A program made the translations under genes and the position numbers. Shown here in pieces: positions 8,163 through 16,887 of a stretch of 55,298 nucleotides of DNA. This DNA comes from Phycicoccus flavus. GTDB taxonomy: Bacteria; Actinomycetota; Actinomycetes; Actinomycetales; Dermatophilaceae. Positions within the stretch are counted from its first letter, which is position 1; the number at the start of each line of letters is the position of its first letter. The DNA lies in assembly GCF_004025965.2 (NCBI RefSeq), contig NZ_SAYU02000023.1:1-55298 (forward strand), written 5' to 3'. Below the pieces are notes generated by a model. It was not told the origin of the DNA, searched no databases, and saw only the letters and a list, made by a program, of their open reading frames with translations.

Positions 8163-8226
8163 ACCCAAACCCCCGGTTCGTAAGCGGGGGCTCGGTGACA
8201 ATTCGGGGTGACCCCGAAATGTCACC
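8163..8226. repeat. palindromic element 2, copy B
   Basis: This copy aligns with copy A (5314-5373) over about 60 bp in the same orientation, including CCCCGGTTCG and the end ACCCCGAAATGTC. The second hairpin has arms 8194-8209 and 8211-8226 with 15 of 16 positions pairing. The first hairpin is weaker (CCCCCG against CGGGGG). It lies between the convergent WYL gene and the secreted Cys-repeat gene, so a transcription-terminating role is possible. Confidence 0.82.
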
Positions 8227-8238
8227 GGGGGGTGGGGG

Positions 8239-8793
8239 TCAGGAGGGGGAGGGGAGGTCGGGGCGGTGGCGGGCGGGGGGCTGGACGCCGCAGGAGCGGG
8301 CGGCCGCGCGCAGGTCGTCGCGCACCTGTCGGCGCTGGTCCTTGGTCATCGGACCCCAGGGCCGGGTGACGTCGGCGTCCCGCAGGCACTGCCGCTGCTC
8401 GTCGGTGAGGCCGCGCCAGAAGCCGTGCGCCCTCCCGCCCGGCAGCTCCACGCCGCAGGCGTCGGCGGCCTGGGCCACCTCCTCACGCAGCGCCCGGCGC
8501 TCCTCCCTGCTCAGCGGCCCGACCGGCCGGGTGATGTCGGCGTCCCGCAGGCACTGCCGCTGCTCGTCGCCGAGGCCCTTCCACCAGTGCCGGCCGGGAC
8601 CCCGACCGTGGTGCCGTCCGGGGTGCCGACGCTCCCCGGGCGCGGCGTCCGGCGCGTCGGCGGACGGCCGGGCCGACGGGGCCGACGGGGCCGCGGCGGG
8701 AGGCGCGGCGGTGGCCGAGACGGCGACGACGCCGCCGGTGACGACGGCCGCCCCGGCGGCGAGGGCGACGAGGGCGGTGCGGACGCGGGACAT
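8239..8793 (-). CDS. secreted protein with two Cys-containing repeats, function unknown
   Basis: Encodes 184 residues. The N-terminus (SRVRTALVALAAGAAVVTGG then AVSATAAPPAA) looks like a Sec signal peptide, followed by a Pro/Ala and His/Arg/Gly-rich spacer. Two repeats of about 45 residues then share the pattern W-[KR]-G-L-x-D-E-Q-R-Q-C-L-R-D-A-D-[IV]-T-R-P and end in C-G-V. Each repeat has two cysteines, so one disulfide per repeat is plausible outside the cell. ATG 8793 has AAGGAG 7 nt upstream. Similar DEQR-x-CL...CG repeats occur in other unannotated actinobacterial secreted proteins as far as I recall; no function is assigned. Confidence 0.75.
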   Translation of the reverse strand: MSRVRTALVALAAGAAVVTGGVVAVSATAAPPAAAPSAPSARPSADAPDAAPGERRHPGRHHGRGPGRHWWKGLGDEQRQCLRDADITRPVGPLSREERRALREEVAQAADACGVELPGGRAHGFWRGLTDEQRQCLRDADVTRPWGPMTKDQRRQVRDDLRAAARSCGVQPPARHRPDLPSPS

Positions 8794-8968
8794 GGGGACT
8801 CCTTGCTGGCGACTCCTCCCCGATGACACCACATCGGGCCGCGGCACGCGAGGGTCGCCGGCACCCTCAAGGATCGGCTCGTGCGATGTCGGCCGCTCGT
8901 CGTACGGTGGGGTGTTCGGGGTCGCCGGTGCAGGGCCGGTGCGCAGCACGCCGCGAGGGAGGTCGCCG

Positions 8969-11900
8969 ATGGCCCGGGTCGTCGCCGCACGACGCCTCGC
9001 CGCGCTCACCAACCGCGAGCTCGGCGACCTCTGCGGCACCGTCACCGTCGCCCGCGGGCTCGCGTACGCGCGGCAGGGTCGGGTCGTCGACGTCGAGGTC
9101 TCCGCCGACGGCGCGCACGCCACCGGCTGGGTCGGCGGCAGCACCGGCCAGACGTACACGACCCAGGTCGCGCTGCGGCCCACCGAGGAGAGCTCCGTCC
9201 GCCTCCCGCTGCGCCGCTGGCACAGCCAGTGCTCCTGCCCGATGACCGGCGACTGCAAGCACGCGGTCGCCGTCGCCGCCACCGTCCGCGACCTCGCCCC
9301 CGAGCCGGTCGACGCCGGTGACCCGCCCGCCCCCACGTGGGAGCAGGCGCTCGGCGGGCTGCTCGAGGACGACACCCCCGACGACGTCACCGCCGTCGGC
9401 CTCCTGCTCGAGGAGGCGACCCCCGCGACGGGCCGCGCCCGCCTCGCCGACGACACCGGCCGCGGCCAGCTCCGGCTGCGGCCCGTGGTCCCCGGCGTGC
9501 GCGGCAGCTGGATCCGCACCGGCGTCTCCTGGGAGACCTTCGCCGGCGGCTACTACGGCTTCGGCGCCAAGACCTTCGACGACGACCAGCGCGACGCCCT
9601 CACCGCCGTCGCCGACGCCCACCGGCGCTCGGTGCGGGCCTTCGGGTACGGCCGGATGCCGGACGCGATCCTCCTGGACCACCTCGGCGCCGGGTGGGTC
9701 GGGCTGCTGCGCGCGGCGGACCGGGCCGGCGTCCGGCTGCTCGCGGACCTGCGCGGCGAGGGCGCCGTGGCCTTCGCCCCCGAGCCCGCCGAGCTCGTCG
9801 TCGACATCGACCGCAGTGACGACGGCGCGACGCTGCGCCCGCACCTGGACCTGCCGGTCACGCCGGGCACGTCGACCCACCTCGTCGGCTCCCCGGCCAC
9901 GGGGTTCTGGCTGCGCGACGAGGACACCCTCGTCCTCGGCTCGCTCGCCGAGCCGCTGGACGCCACCCGCCAGCGCCTCCTCGACCTCGGCACCGTCGAG
10001 GTCCCGGAGGCCGACTGGGCGCGCTTCACCGTCACCCACCTGCCCGGGCTGCGCCGCAAGGCCCACGTGCGCAGCCTCACCGGCGACCTCGACCTGCCGG
10101 AGACGGTGCCGCCGCGCCTCACCCTCGACGTCACCGCCGAGCCCGGCCACCGCACGCACCTGCGCTGGGGCTTCCGCTACGGCGGCCCCACCGGCGTGTC
10201 CGTCGGGCTGGGCTCGGACGAGCCGGACCCGATGCGCGACCGCGCCGCCGAGCGCCGGCTCGTCGAGGCGCTGCGCGCGGTCCCCGAGGCGGCGGAGTTC
10301 GCGCCGCTGTGGCAGGTCGTCGCCCAGCAGCCCCACCTCGTCCCCGAGGTGCGGCTGCACGGCTTCTCCACCATCGGCTTCAGCGCCGTGCTGCCCGTCC
10401 TGGGGGACCTGCCCGACCTCGACGTCACCGTCCACGGGGAGGTCGCCGACTACAGCGAGGCCGACGAGGCGCCGCTCATCCAGGTCTCCGCCACCGACTC
10501 CCGCGGCGGCGGCAGCGCGTCCACCGACTGGTTCGACCTCGGCATCTCGGTCACCGTGGCCGGCGAGGACGTCCCGCTGGCGCCGCTCATCGAGGCCCTG
10601 GCCCGCCACCACGAGCACCTCATCCTCGACTCCGGCACGTGGTTCGCCCTCGACCGCCCCGAGCTCGAGACGCTGCGGCGCCTCGTCGACGAGGCCCGCT
10701 CCCTGCAGGACAAGCCGAGCGACCCGCTGCGCATCTCGGCGGTGCACGTCGGACTGTGGGAGGAGCTCGCGGCGCTCGGCGTCGTCGAGGAGCAGAGCGA
10801 GCGCTGGCAGGCCACGGTCGGACGGCTCGTCGACGGCGTGGGCGTCGAGCCCGCCGAGGTGCCCGCCGGGCTCGACGCGACGCTGCGTCCCTACCAGGTC
10901 GACGGCTTCCGCTGGCTGTCGCTGCTGTGGGACAGCGGCCTCGGCGGGGTGCTGGCCGACGACATGGGCCTGGGCAAGACGGTGCAGATGCTCGCGCTCG
11001 TCCAGCGGGCGCACGAGCGCGGCGAGCTCACCCACCCCGTCCTCGTCATCGCCCCCACCTCGGTGCTGTCGACGTGGGCCGGCGAGGCCGCCCGGTTCGC
11101 GCCCGGGCTGCGCACCGCCGTCGTCGAGCGCACCCGCGGCAAGGACCGCCGCCCGCTCGCCGCCGCGATCGGCGACGCCCAGGTCGTCATCACCTCCTAC
11201 ACCGTGGCCCGCATCGACGAGGCCGCCTGGCGCTCGCGGCCGTGGGCGGCCGTCGTGCTCGACGAGGCGCAGTTCGTGAAGAACCACCAGGCCAAGACCT
11301 ACCAGGCGGTGCGCCGACTGGAGGCGCGGGCGAAGTTCGCGATCACCGGCACGCCGCTGGAGAACTCCCTCATGGACCTGTGGTCGCTGCTCTCGATCGT
11401 CGCGCCGGGGCTGCACCCGCGGCCGGGCGCGTTCAAGGAGCAGTGGGCCACCCCCATCGAGCGCGACGGCGACCGTGACCGGCTGGCGACGCTGCGCGGC
11501 CGGGTCCGCCCGCTCATGCTGCGCCGCACCAAGGAGTCGGTGGCCACCGAGCTGCCGCCCAAGCAGGAGCAGGTGCTCACCGTCGACCTCCACCCCCGGC
11601 ACCGGGCGGTCTACGACCGGCACCTCCAGCGCGAGCGGCAGCGGCTGCTCGGGCTCATCGACGACCTCGACGGCAACCGGATGGCGGTGCTGCGGGCGCT
11701 CACGGCGCTGCGGCAGATGGCGCTCGACCCCTCCCTCGTCGATGACGAGTACGCCGGCCTCGCGACGTCGGCCAAGGTCGACACCCTCGTCGAGCACGTC
11801 TCCGAGCTCGCCCAGGAGGGACACCGGGCGCTGGTGTTCTCGCAGTTCACCGGCTTCCTCGCCATCGTCCGGCGGCGGCTGGAGGAGGAGGGCATCCGCT

Positions 11901-12274
11901 ACGAGTACCTCGACGGGCGCACCCGCGACCGCGCCGACCGGATCGCCGCCTTCCGCGAGGGCGACGCGCCGGTGTTCCTCATCTCGCTCAAGGCCGGCGG
12001 CTTCGGGCTCACCCTCACCGAGGCCGACTACGTCTTCGTCCTCGACCCCTGGTGGAACCCCGCCGCCGAGGCCCAGGCCATCGACCGGGCGCACCGCATC
12101 GGGCAGACCAAGCCGGTCAACGTCTACCGGCTCGTCGCCCGGGACACCGTCGAGGAGAAGGTCGTCGCCCTCCAGGAGCGCAAGCGCGACCTGTTCACCA
12201 AGGTCGTCGACGACGGCGCGGCGCTCGGACAGGCGATGACCGCCGACGACCTGCGCGACCTCCTCGCCACCTGA
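8969..12274 (+). CDS. SNF2/Rad54-family DEAD-like helicase with N-terminal SWIM zinc finger
   Basis: A 1101-residue ATP-dependent DNA translocase. Near residue 90 is a SWIM zinc finger, CSCPMTGDCKH. A long poorly conserved region follows. The SNF2 ATPase core starts near residue 635: LRPYQVDGFRWL, Walker A DDMGLGKTVQ (about 664), Walker B VLDEAQFVKN (about 764), ITGTPLENSLMDLWSLL, then helicase_C with VFSQFTGF, SLKAGGFGLTLT and the arginine-finger segment RAHRIGQ (about 1040). Such proteins remodel protein-DNA or nucleic-acid complexes; the actual target is unknown. ATG 8969 follows GAGGGAGG, and TACGGT (8903-8908) is a possible -10 box about 60 nt upstream. It seems monocistronic. Confidence 0.9.
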   Translation: MARVVAARRLAALTNRELGDLCGTVTVARGLAYARQGRVVDVEVSADGAHATGWVGGSTGQTYTTQVALRPTEESSVRLPLRRWHSQCSCPMTGDCKHAVAVAATVRDLAPEPVDAGDPPAPTWEQALGGLLEDDTPDDVTAVGLLLEEATPATGRARLADDTGRGQLRLRPVVPGVRGSWIRTGVSWETFAGGYYGFGAKTFDDDQRDALTAVADAHRRSVRAFGYGRMPDAILLDHLGAGWVGLLRAADRAGVRLLADLRGEGAVAFAPEPAELVVDIDRSDDGATLRPHLDLPVTPGTSTHLVGSPATGFWLRDEDTLVLGSLAEPLDATRQRLLDLGTVEVPEADWARFTVTHLPGLRRKAHVRSLTGDLDLPETVPPRLTLDVTAEPGHRTHLRWGFRYGGPTGVSVGLGSDEPDPMRDRAAERRLVEALRAVPEAAEFAPLWQVVAQQPHLVPEVRLHGFSTIGFSAVLPVLGDLPDLDVTVHGEVADYSEADEAPLIQVSATDSRGGGSASTDWFDLGISVTVAGEDVPLAPLIEALARHHEHLILDSGTWFALDRPELETLRRLVDEARSLQDKPSDPLRISAVHVGLWEELAALGVVEEQSERWQATVGRLVDGVGVEPAEVPAGLDATLRPYQVDGFRWLSLLWDSGLGGVLADDMGLGKTVQMLALVQRAHERGELTHPVLVIAPTSVLSTWAGEAARFAPGLRTAVVERTRGKDRRPLAAAIGDAQVVITSYTVARIDEAAWRSRPWAAVVLDEAQFVKNHQAKTYQAVRRLEARAKFAITGTPLENSLMDLWSLLSIVAPGLHPRPGAFKEQWATPIERDGDRDRLATLRGRVRPLMLRRTKESVATELPPKQEQVLTVDLHPRHRAVYDRHLQRERQRLLGLIDDLDGNRMAVLRALTALRQMALDPSLVDDEYAGLATSAKVDTLVEHVSELAQEGHRALVFSQFTGFLAIVRRRLEEEGIRYEYLDGRTRDRADRIAAFREGDAPVFLISLKAGGFGLTLTEADYVFVLDPWWNPAAEAQAIDRAHRIGQTKPVNVYRLVARDTVEEKVVALQERKRDLFTKVVDDGAALGQAMTADDLRDLLAT

Positions 12275-12462
12275 GCCGGCAGCTCGCCGGGACGCTCGCC
12301 GGCTTCCTCGTCGTCGACGTCGAGGAGCCACGACGCGCGACACCGCCGGGGTCCGCTGCAGCGTGTCGCGACCCCTCGACCGCGACGTCGCGGCCCGCCG
12401 CGACACGCGCGAGGACGTCCACGGGTTGCCACGTTCCGGGCCGGTGTGGTCGACTCCCTCCC
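12275..12462. other. 188-bp gap with GTGTCGCG/CGCGACAC repeats
   Basis: No gene is convincing here. The stretch holds CGCGACAC near 12336 and GTGTCGCG near 12362, which can pair across about 18 nt, and a further CGACACGCG near 12398. This could be a weak terminator or stem downstream of the helicase gene, without a T-tract. Confidence 0.4.
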
Positions 12463-12681
12463 GTGGATGCGCGCGACGGGGTGCCGGTGCTGACGGTGCG
12501 CGACGTCTCCGCGGCCGTCGAGGCCTTCCGCACGGTGCTCGGGTTCGACGTCGTCCGCGACCTGGGCTGGATGGCCACGGTCGCCGAGCCGGGCGGGGGC
12601 CGGGTGCTCGTCGTCGCCGAGTCGGCCGTGTCGGCCCTGGCGTCGGACCTCGACGCCCAGCCCGTCGTCCGCGTGGCCTGA
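12463..12681 (+). pseudogene. truncated VOC/glyoxalase-like fragment
   Basis: Encodes 72 residues. VPVLTVRDVSAAVEAFRTVL then GFDVV is the first beta-alpha-beta-beta module of a vicinal-oxygen-chelate protein, continuing GWMATVAEP and VVRVA. Full VOC proteins are about 115-140 residues with a second module; here a stop follows the first, and I find no second half in any frame downstream. It is probably a remnant, but a half-size dimerising VOC protein cannot be excluded. The start is uncertain (GTG 12463 or 12481) and no ribosome binding site is clear. Confidence 0.45.
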
Positions 12682-12692
12682 GCCGGCGACCC

Positions 12693-12980
12693 GTGGCCGA
12701 GCACCTGCGGCCGGACCGCTTCGACCTCGCCGTCGTCGACGGGACACCGGTCGTCACGCTCATCGGCGTGCGCCTCGACTCCACCGCCTCCTGGCGGCTG
12801 CTCAACCGGGCCACGCTCGTCGTCGTCGACGGCCCCGAGGACGAGGGCTTCCTCCTCCCCCGGCACCTGGGTGACGGCACCGACGTCGCACCGTCCGGAT
12901 GGGACGACGCCGTCGACGCCCACGGCGGGGCCGAGGTCACCGCGGGCCCGGAGCGGGTCCGCGCCGCGCTCGTGCGCTGA
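12693..12980 (+). CDS. small hypothetical protein
   Basis: Encodes 95 residues from GTG 12693: an AEHLRPDRFDLAVVDGTPVV start, a central LLNRATLVVVDGPEDEGFLL, and an Ala/Arg-rich end. I do not recognise the family. The hydrophobic beta-like stretches and third-position GC look protein-like, but there is no good ribosome binding site, and it starts 11 bp after the stop of the VOC fragment. The two might derive from one disrupted locus. The 3' end lies 12 bp from the convergent nuclease gene. Confidence 0.4.
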   Translation: MAEHLRPDRFDLAVVDGTPVVTLIGVRLDSTASWRLLNRATLVVVDGPEDEGFLLPRHLGDGTDVAPSGWDDAVDAHGGAEVTAGPERVRAALVR

Positions 12981-12992
12981 CCGGGTCGCCCG

Positions 12993-14372
12993 CTACTCGC
13001 AGACCACGCCGTCGTCGTCGGCGTCGCGGTACCAGTCGTACTCCGGGTCCTGGCCGCGGACGTAGGGGCCGTAGCCGGGCGGCAGGTCCTTGCAGTACGG
13101 GAAGCGCGGGTCCGTCCTCGGCGCCGGCGGCTCGGGCTCGGGCGGCCTCGGGGCGGGCGGGGGCTCCGGCGCCGGCGTGACGACGCGGCCGCCGCCCAGG
13201 GGGACCGGCGCCGACCGCGGCACCCCACGGTTCGGGCAGGTCCCCAGCACCCGCCGGACGGCGTCCCGCTCGGCCGCGGTGACCCAGAGGTCGTAGCGCG
13301 CCTTGACGGCCACCTGCCGGGCGACGTAGGCACAGCGGAAGGACCGGCGCGGCGGCAGCCAGGTGGCGGCGTCGCCGTCGCCCTTGGCCGCGTTGGTCGG
13401 TCCGTCCACCGCGAGCAGGTTCAGCGGGTCGTTCGCGAAGGCGGTCCGCCCGGCCGGCGACAGCTGCTGGGCCCCCTTCTGCCAGGCGTCCGACAGCGCG
13501 ACGACGTGGTCGACCTGGACCTCGGCCGAGGTCGCCTCGCCCCGGACGAACGGGATGGTGCGCCCGGTGTACGGCCCGCGCAGGGTGCCGGAGAGGACGA
13601 GGCAGCCGCGGGTCCCGGCCCCCAGGGTGAGACGGGTGAGGTCCCGGCGCAGGACGTCGTTACGGGTGTCGCAGCCGTTGCGGTCGGTGTCGGCCCAGCG
13701 CTGCCCGAACCGGTCCCGGTCGTACCCGGTCCTCGGGGCCCGGCCCTTGACCGGCAGGGTCGCCAGGAGGGCGAGCGCCGTCCCGAGGGCGGGCGGGATC
13801 TCGGTCGGCGTGGGCGTCGGGGACGGGGTGGGCGTCGGAGACGGGGTGGGCGTCGGCGTCGGGGACGGCGTCGTGGACGGGGTGGGCGTGGGGACGGGTG
13901 TCGGGGTCGCGCTCGGGCTCGTCGACCGCGTCGGACGCTGCGTCTCCGGGGCGGCCGAGGTCGCGTCGTCGTCGGGGGGACCGGCCACGGCACCCCCGAC
14001 GCCGGCGAGCACGAGGGCCCCGGTGAGCGCGGCCCCGGCCGCGGCCCGCCCGTTGAGGCGCGCCCAGCGCACCCGACCCCGGACCAGCGCCACGACGGCG
14101 ACGACGAGGGCGTAGAACGCGCCCATGACCAGCGCGTCGCCCGGCCCGCCCGCGGCGCCCAGGAGCACGGCGAGGACCAGCCCGCCCCAGCCGAACCACG
14201 CGGCCGGCCCGGAGCCCACGGGGTCGGCGGCCGCTCGTCCGCCCGGCCGGCCCGCAGCGCCCGGCCCCTGAGCGACGGCGGGGACGACGTGCGCGGTCCA
14301 GGCGGTGCCGTCCCAGTACCGCAGACCCTCGGGGGTCGGGTACCAGCCGGCGGGGGCGGTGCTGCTGCTCAG
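12993..14372 (-). CDS. DUF2510 membrane-anchored HNH (DUF1524/GmrSD-type) nuclease with Excalibur domain
   Basis: Encodes 459 residues if translated from CTG 14372. Order: DUF2510 (AGWYPTPEGLRYWDGTAWTAH), hydrophobic helices at about 55-115, a Pro/Thr/Ser linker at about 135-180, and a DUF1524-like HNH domain at about 190-360. The latter includes DRDRFGQRW, D-T-R-N-D-V-L-R, the metal-site VDHVVALSDAWQKGA, the Asn-rich FANDPLNLLAVDGPTNAAKG and WLPP. A C-terminal Excalibur calcium-binding motif follows (YCKDLPPGYGPYVRG, then DADDDGVVCE). This implies a cell-surface or secreted nuclease. No ATG/GTG/TTG keeps the DUF2510 domain; CTG 14372 has GGGAGG 6 nt upstream. GTG further in would delete DUF2510. 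Confidence 0.82.
   Translation of the reverse strand: MSSSTAPAGWYPTPEGLRYWDGTAWTAHVVPAVAQGPGAAGRPGGRAAADPVGSGPAAWFGWGGLVLAVLLGAAGGPGDALVMGAFYALVVAVVALVRGRVRWARLNGRAAAGAALTGALVLAGVGGAVAGPPDDDATSAAPETQRPTRSTSPSATPTPVPTPTPSTTPSPTPTPTPSPTPTPSPTPTPTEIPPALGTALALLATLPVKGRAPRTGYDRDRFGQRWADTDRNGCDTRNDVLRRDLTRLTLGAGTRGCLVLSGTLRGPYTGRTIPFVRGEATSAEVQVDHVVALSDAWQKGAQQLSPAGRTAFANDPLNLLAVDGPTNAAKGDGDAATWLPPRRSFRCAYVARQVAVKARYDLWVTAAERDAVRRVLGTCPNRGVPRSAPVPLGGGRVVTPAPEPPPAPRPPEPEPPAPRTDPRFPYCKDLPPGYGPYVRGQDPEYDWYRDADDDGVVCE
13795..13925. repeat. degenerate low-complexity repeat encoding Pro-Thr/Ser linker
   Basis: Irregular tandem copies of GGGGTGGGCGTCGG and GGGGACGG encode a P-T/P-S linker in the membrane-anchored nuclease. 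Such linkers span cell-wall material in Gram-positive surface proteins. The region is likely to vary in length between strains. Confidence 0.7.
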
Positions 14373-14470
14373 ACGGTCCTCCCGGGCGGCCGGACCTCGC
14401 CCGCCCGGTGGCGAGGCTATCCGGCGCGCGGCGCCCCCGTCCGGCGTTCGCGGGACCCGGCGGGTCGGCG

Positions 14471-15889
<1,419 letters not shown>

Positions 15890-15895
15890 GCCTCC

Positions 15896-15901
15896 ACCGT
15901 A
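15896..15901 (-). promoter_or_regulatory. -10 box TACGGT of fumC
   Basis: On the minus strand TACGGT ends 6 nt before ATG 15889. The six-base gap GGAGGC also looks like a Shine-Dalgarno sequence, but it is too close to the start to serve, so a leaderless start is preferred. Confidence 0.45.
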
Positions 15902-16058
15902 GGCGTCGCGCCCCGGACCCGCCCCGGGTCACGACCCGGCAACACCGCCCACCAGGGGGTCCCGTGACGAGCCCCGCTCTGCCACACTGACGGCCGGACC
16001 TCGCAGCGCCGCGACGACCAGCCCCGTCGCGGCGCCCGGACCCCGGGAAGGAGCGACG

Positions 16059-16883
16059 ATGACGTCGACAGCGCAGCCCGCCGACGACGCCCCCGGCTCG
16101 GCCGCGGCCCTGCTCGCCGCCCCGCCTCTGCGCGACACCGGGCGCGAGTGGCGCACCGCCCTGGACTGGGCCGCCTCGGCCGTCCGCACCCGCGACCTGC
16201 ACGACTGGCCGGCCGGCGACGGCCACCCGGTCCTCGTCATCCCCGGCTTCCTCGCCGGCCCGGAGTCGACCGCCTTCCTCCGCCAGCACCTGCGCCGCCT
16301 CGGCTACCGCACCTACGACTGGCGGCACGGCCGCAACCTCGGCGTCACCCCGACGCTCGCCGCCGAGCTCGAGGACCTGCTGCTCGAGATCTACGACCGG
16401 TACGGCCGGCGGGTCAGCATCGTCGGCTGGAGCGCCGGCGGCATCTACGCCCGCGAGCTCGCGCGCAGCCTCGCGCACTACACCCGCGCCGTCGTCACCC
16501 TCGGCAGCCCCTTCGCCGGGCACCCCGAGGCCACCCGCGCCTGGGCGATGTACCGGCTCCTCAACCGCGGCGCGCACACCGCCGACCTGTTCACCGCCGA
16601 GGCCATCGCCGCCCGGGCCGCGCCGCTGGAGGTCCCGACGACGAGCATCTGGTCACGGACCGACGGCATCGTCGCCTGGCAGTGCTGCGTCGCCGACGAG
16701 GCGCCCCTCACCGAGAACGTCGAGGTCGGGGCCACCCACCTCGGCTACGGCCACCACCTGGAGACCCTCAAGGTGGTCTGCGACCGGCTGGCCCAGCCCG
16801 AGGGCGCCTGGACGCCGTACGTCCCTCCGGCCGGCGCGGACCCGGCCGCAGCCACGGAGCCACCGACCGCCGAGGCCGGCTGA
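16059..16883 (+). CDS. alpha/beta-hydrolase, lipase/esterase-like
   Basis: A 274-residue alpha/beta-hydrolase. VLVIPGFLAG begins the core sheet and oxyanion region; the nucleophile elbow is GWSAGGIYARELAR (serine in G-W-S-A-G); TLGSPFAG follows as in triacylglycerol lipases. The acid is probably in SIWSRTDGIV and the histidine in ATHLGYGHH. No signal peptide is evident, so it may act inside the cell. ATG 16059 follows GGAAGGAG. It lies 4 bp upstream of a WS/DGAT acyltransferase; the pair suggests turnover of storage lipids (triacylglycerol or wax ester). Confidence 0.85.
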   Translation: MTSTAQPADDAPGSAAALLAAPPLRDTGREWRTALDWAASAVRTRDLHDWPAGDGHPVLVIPGFLAGPESTAFLRQHLRRLGYRTYDWRHGRNLGVTPTLAAELEDLLLEIYDRYGRRVSIVGWSAGGIYARELARSLAHYTRAVVTLGSPFAGHPEATRAWAMYRLLNRGAHTADLFTAEAIAARAAPLEVPTTSIWSRTDGIVAWQCCVADEAPLTENVEVGATHLGYGHHLETLKVVCDRLAQPEGAWTPYVPPAGADPAAATEPPTAEAG

Positions 16884-16887
16884 CGCG

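Noticed and set aside
8867-13333. A 1488-codon minus-strand open frame opposite the helicase gene
   Set aside because: Arg/Gly/Glu-rich with no recognisable domain; the plus strand encodes a clear SNF2 helicase over the same range.
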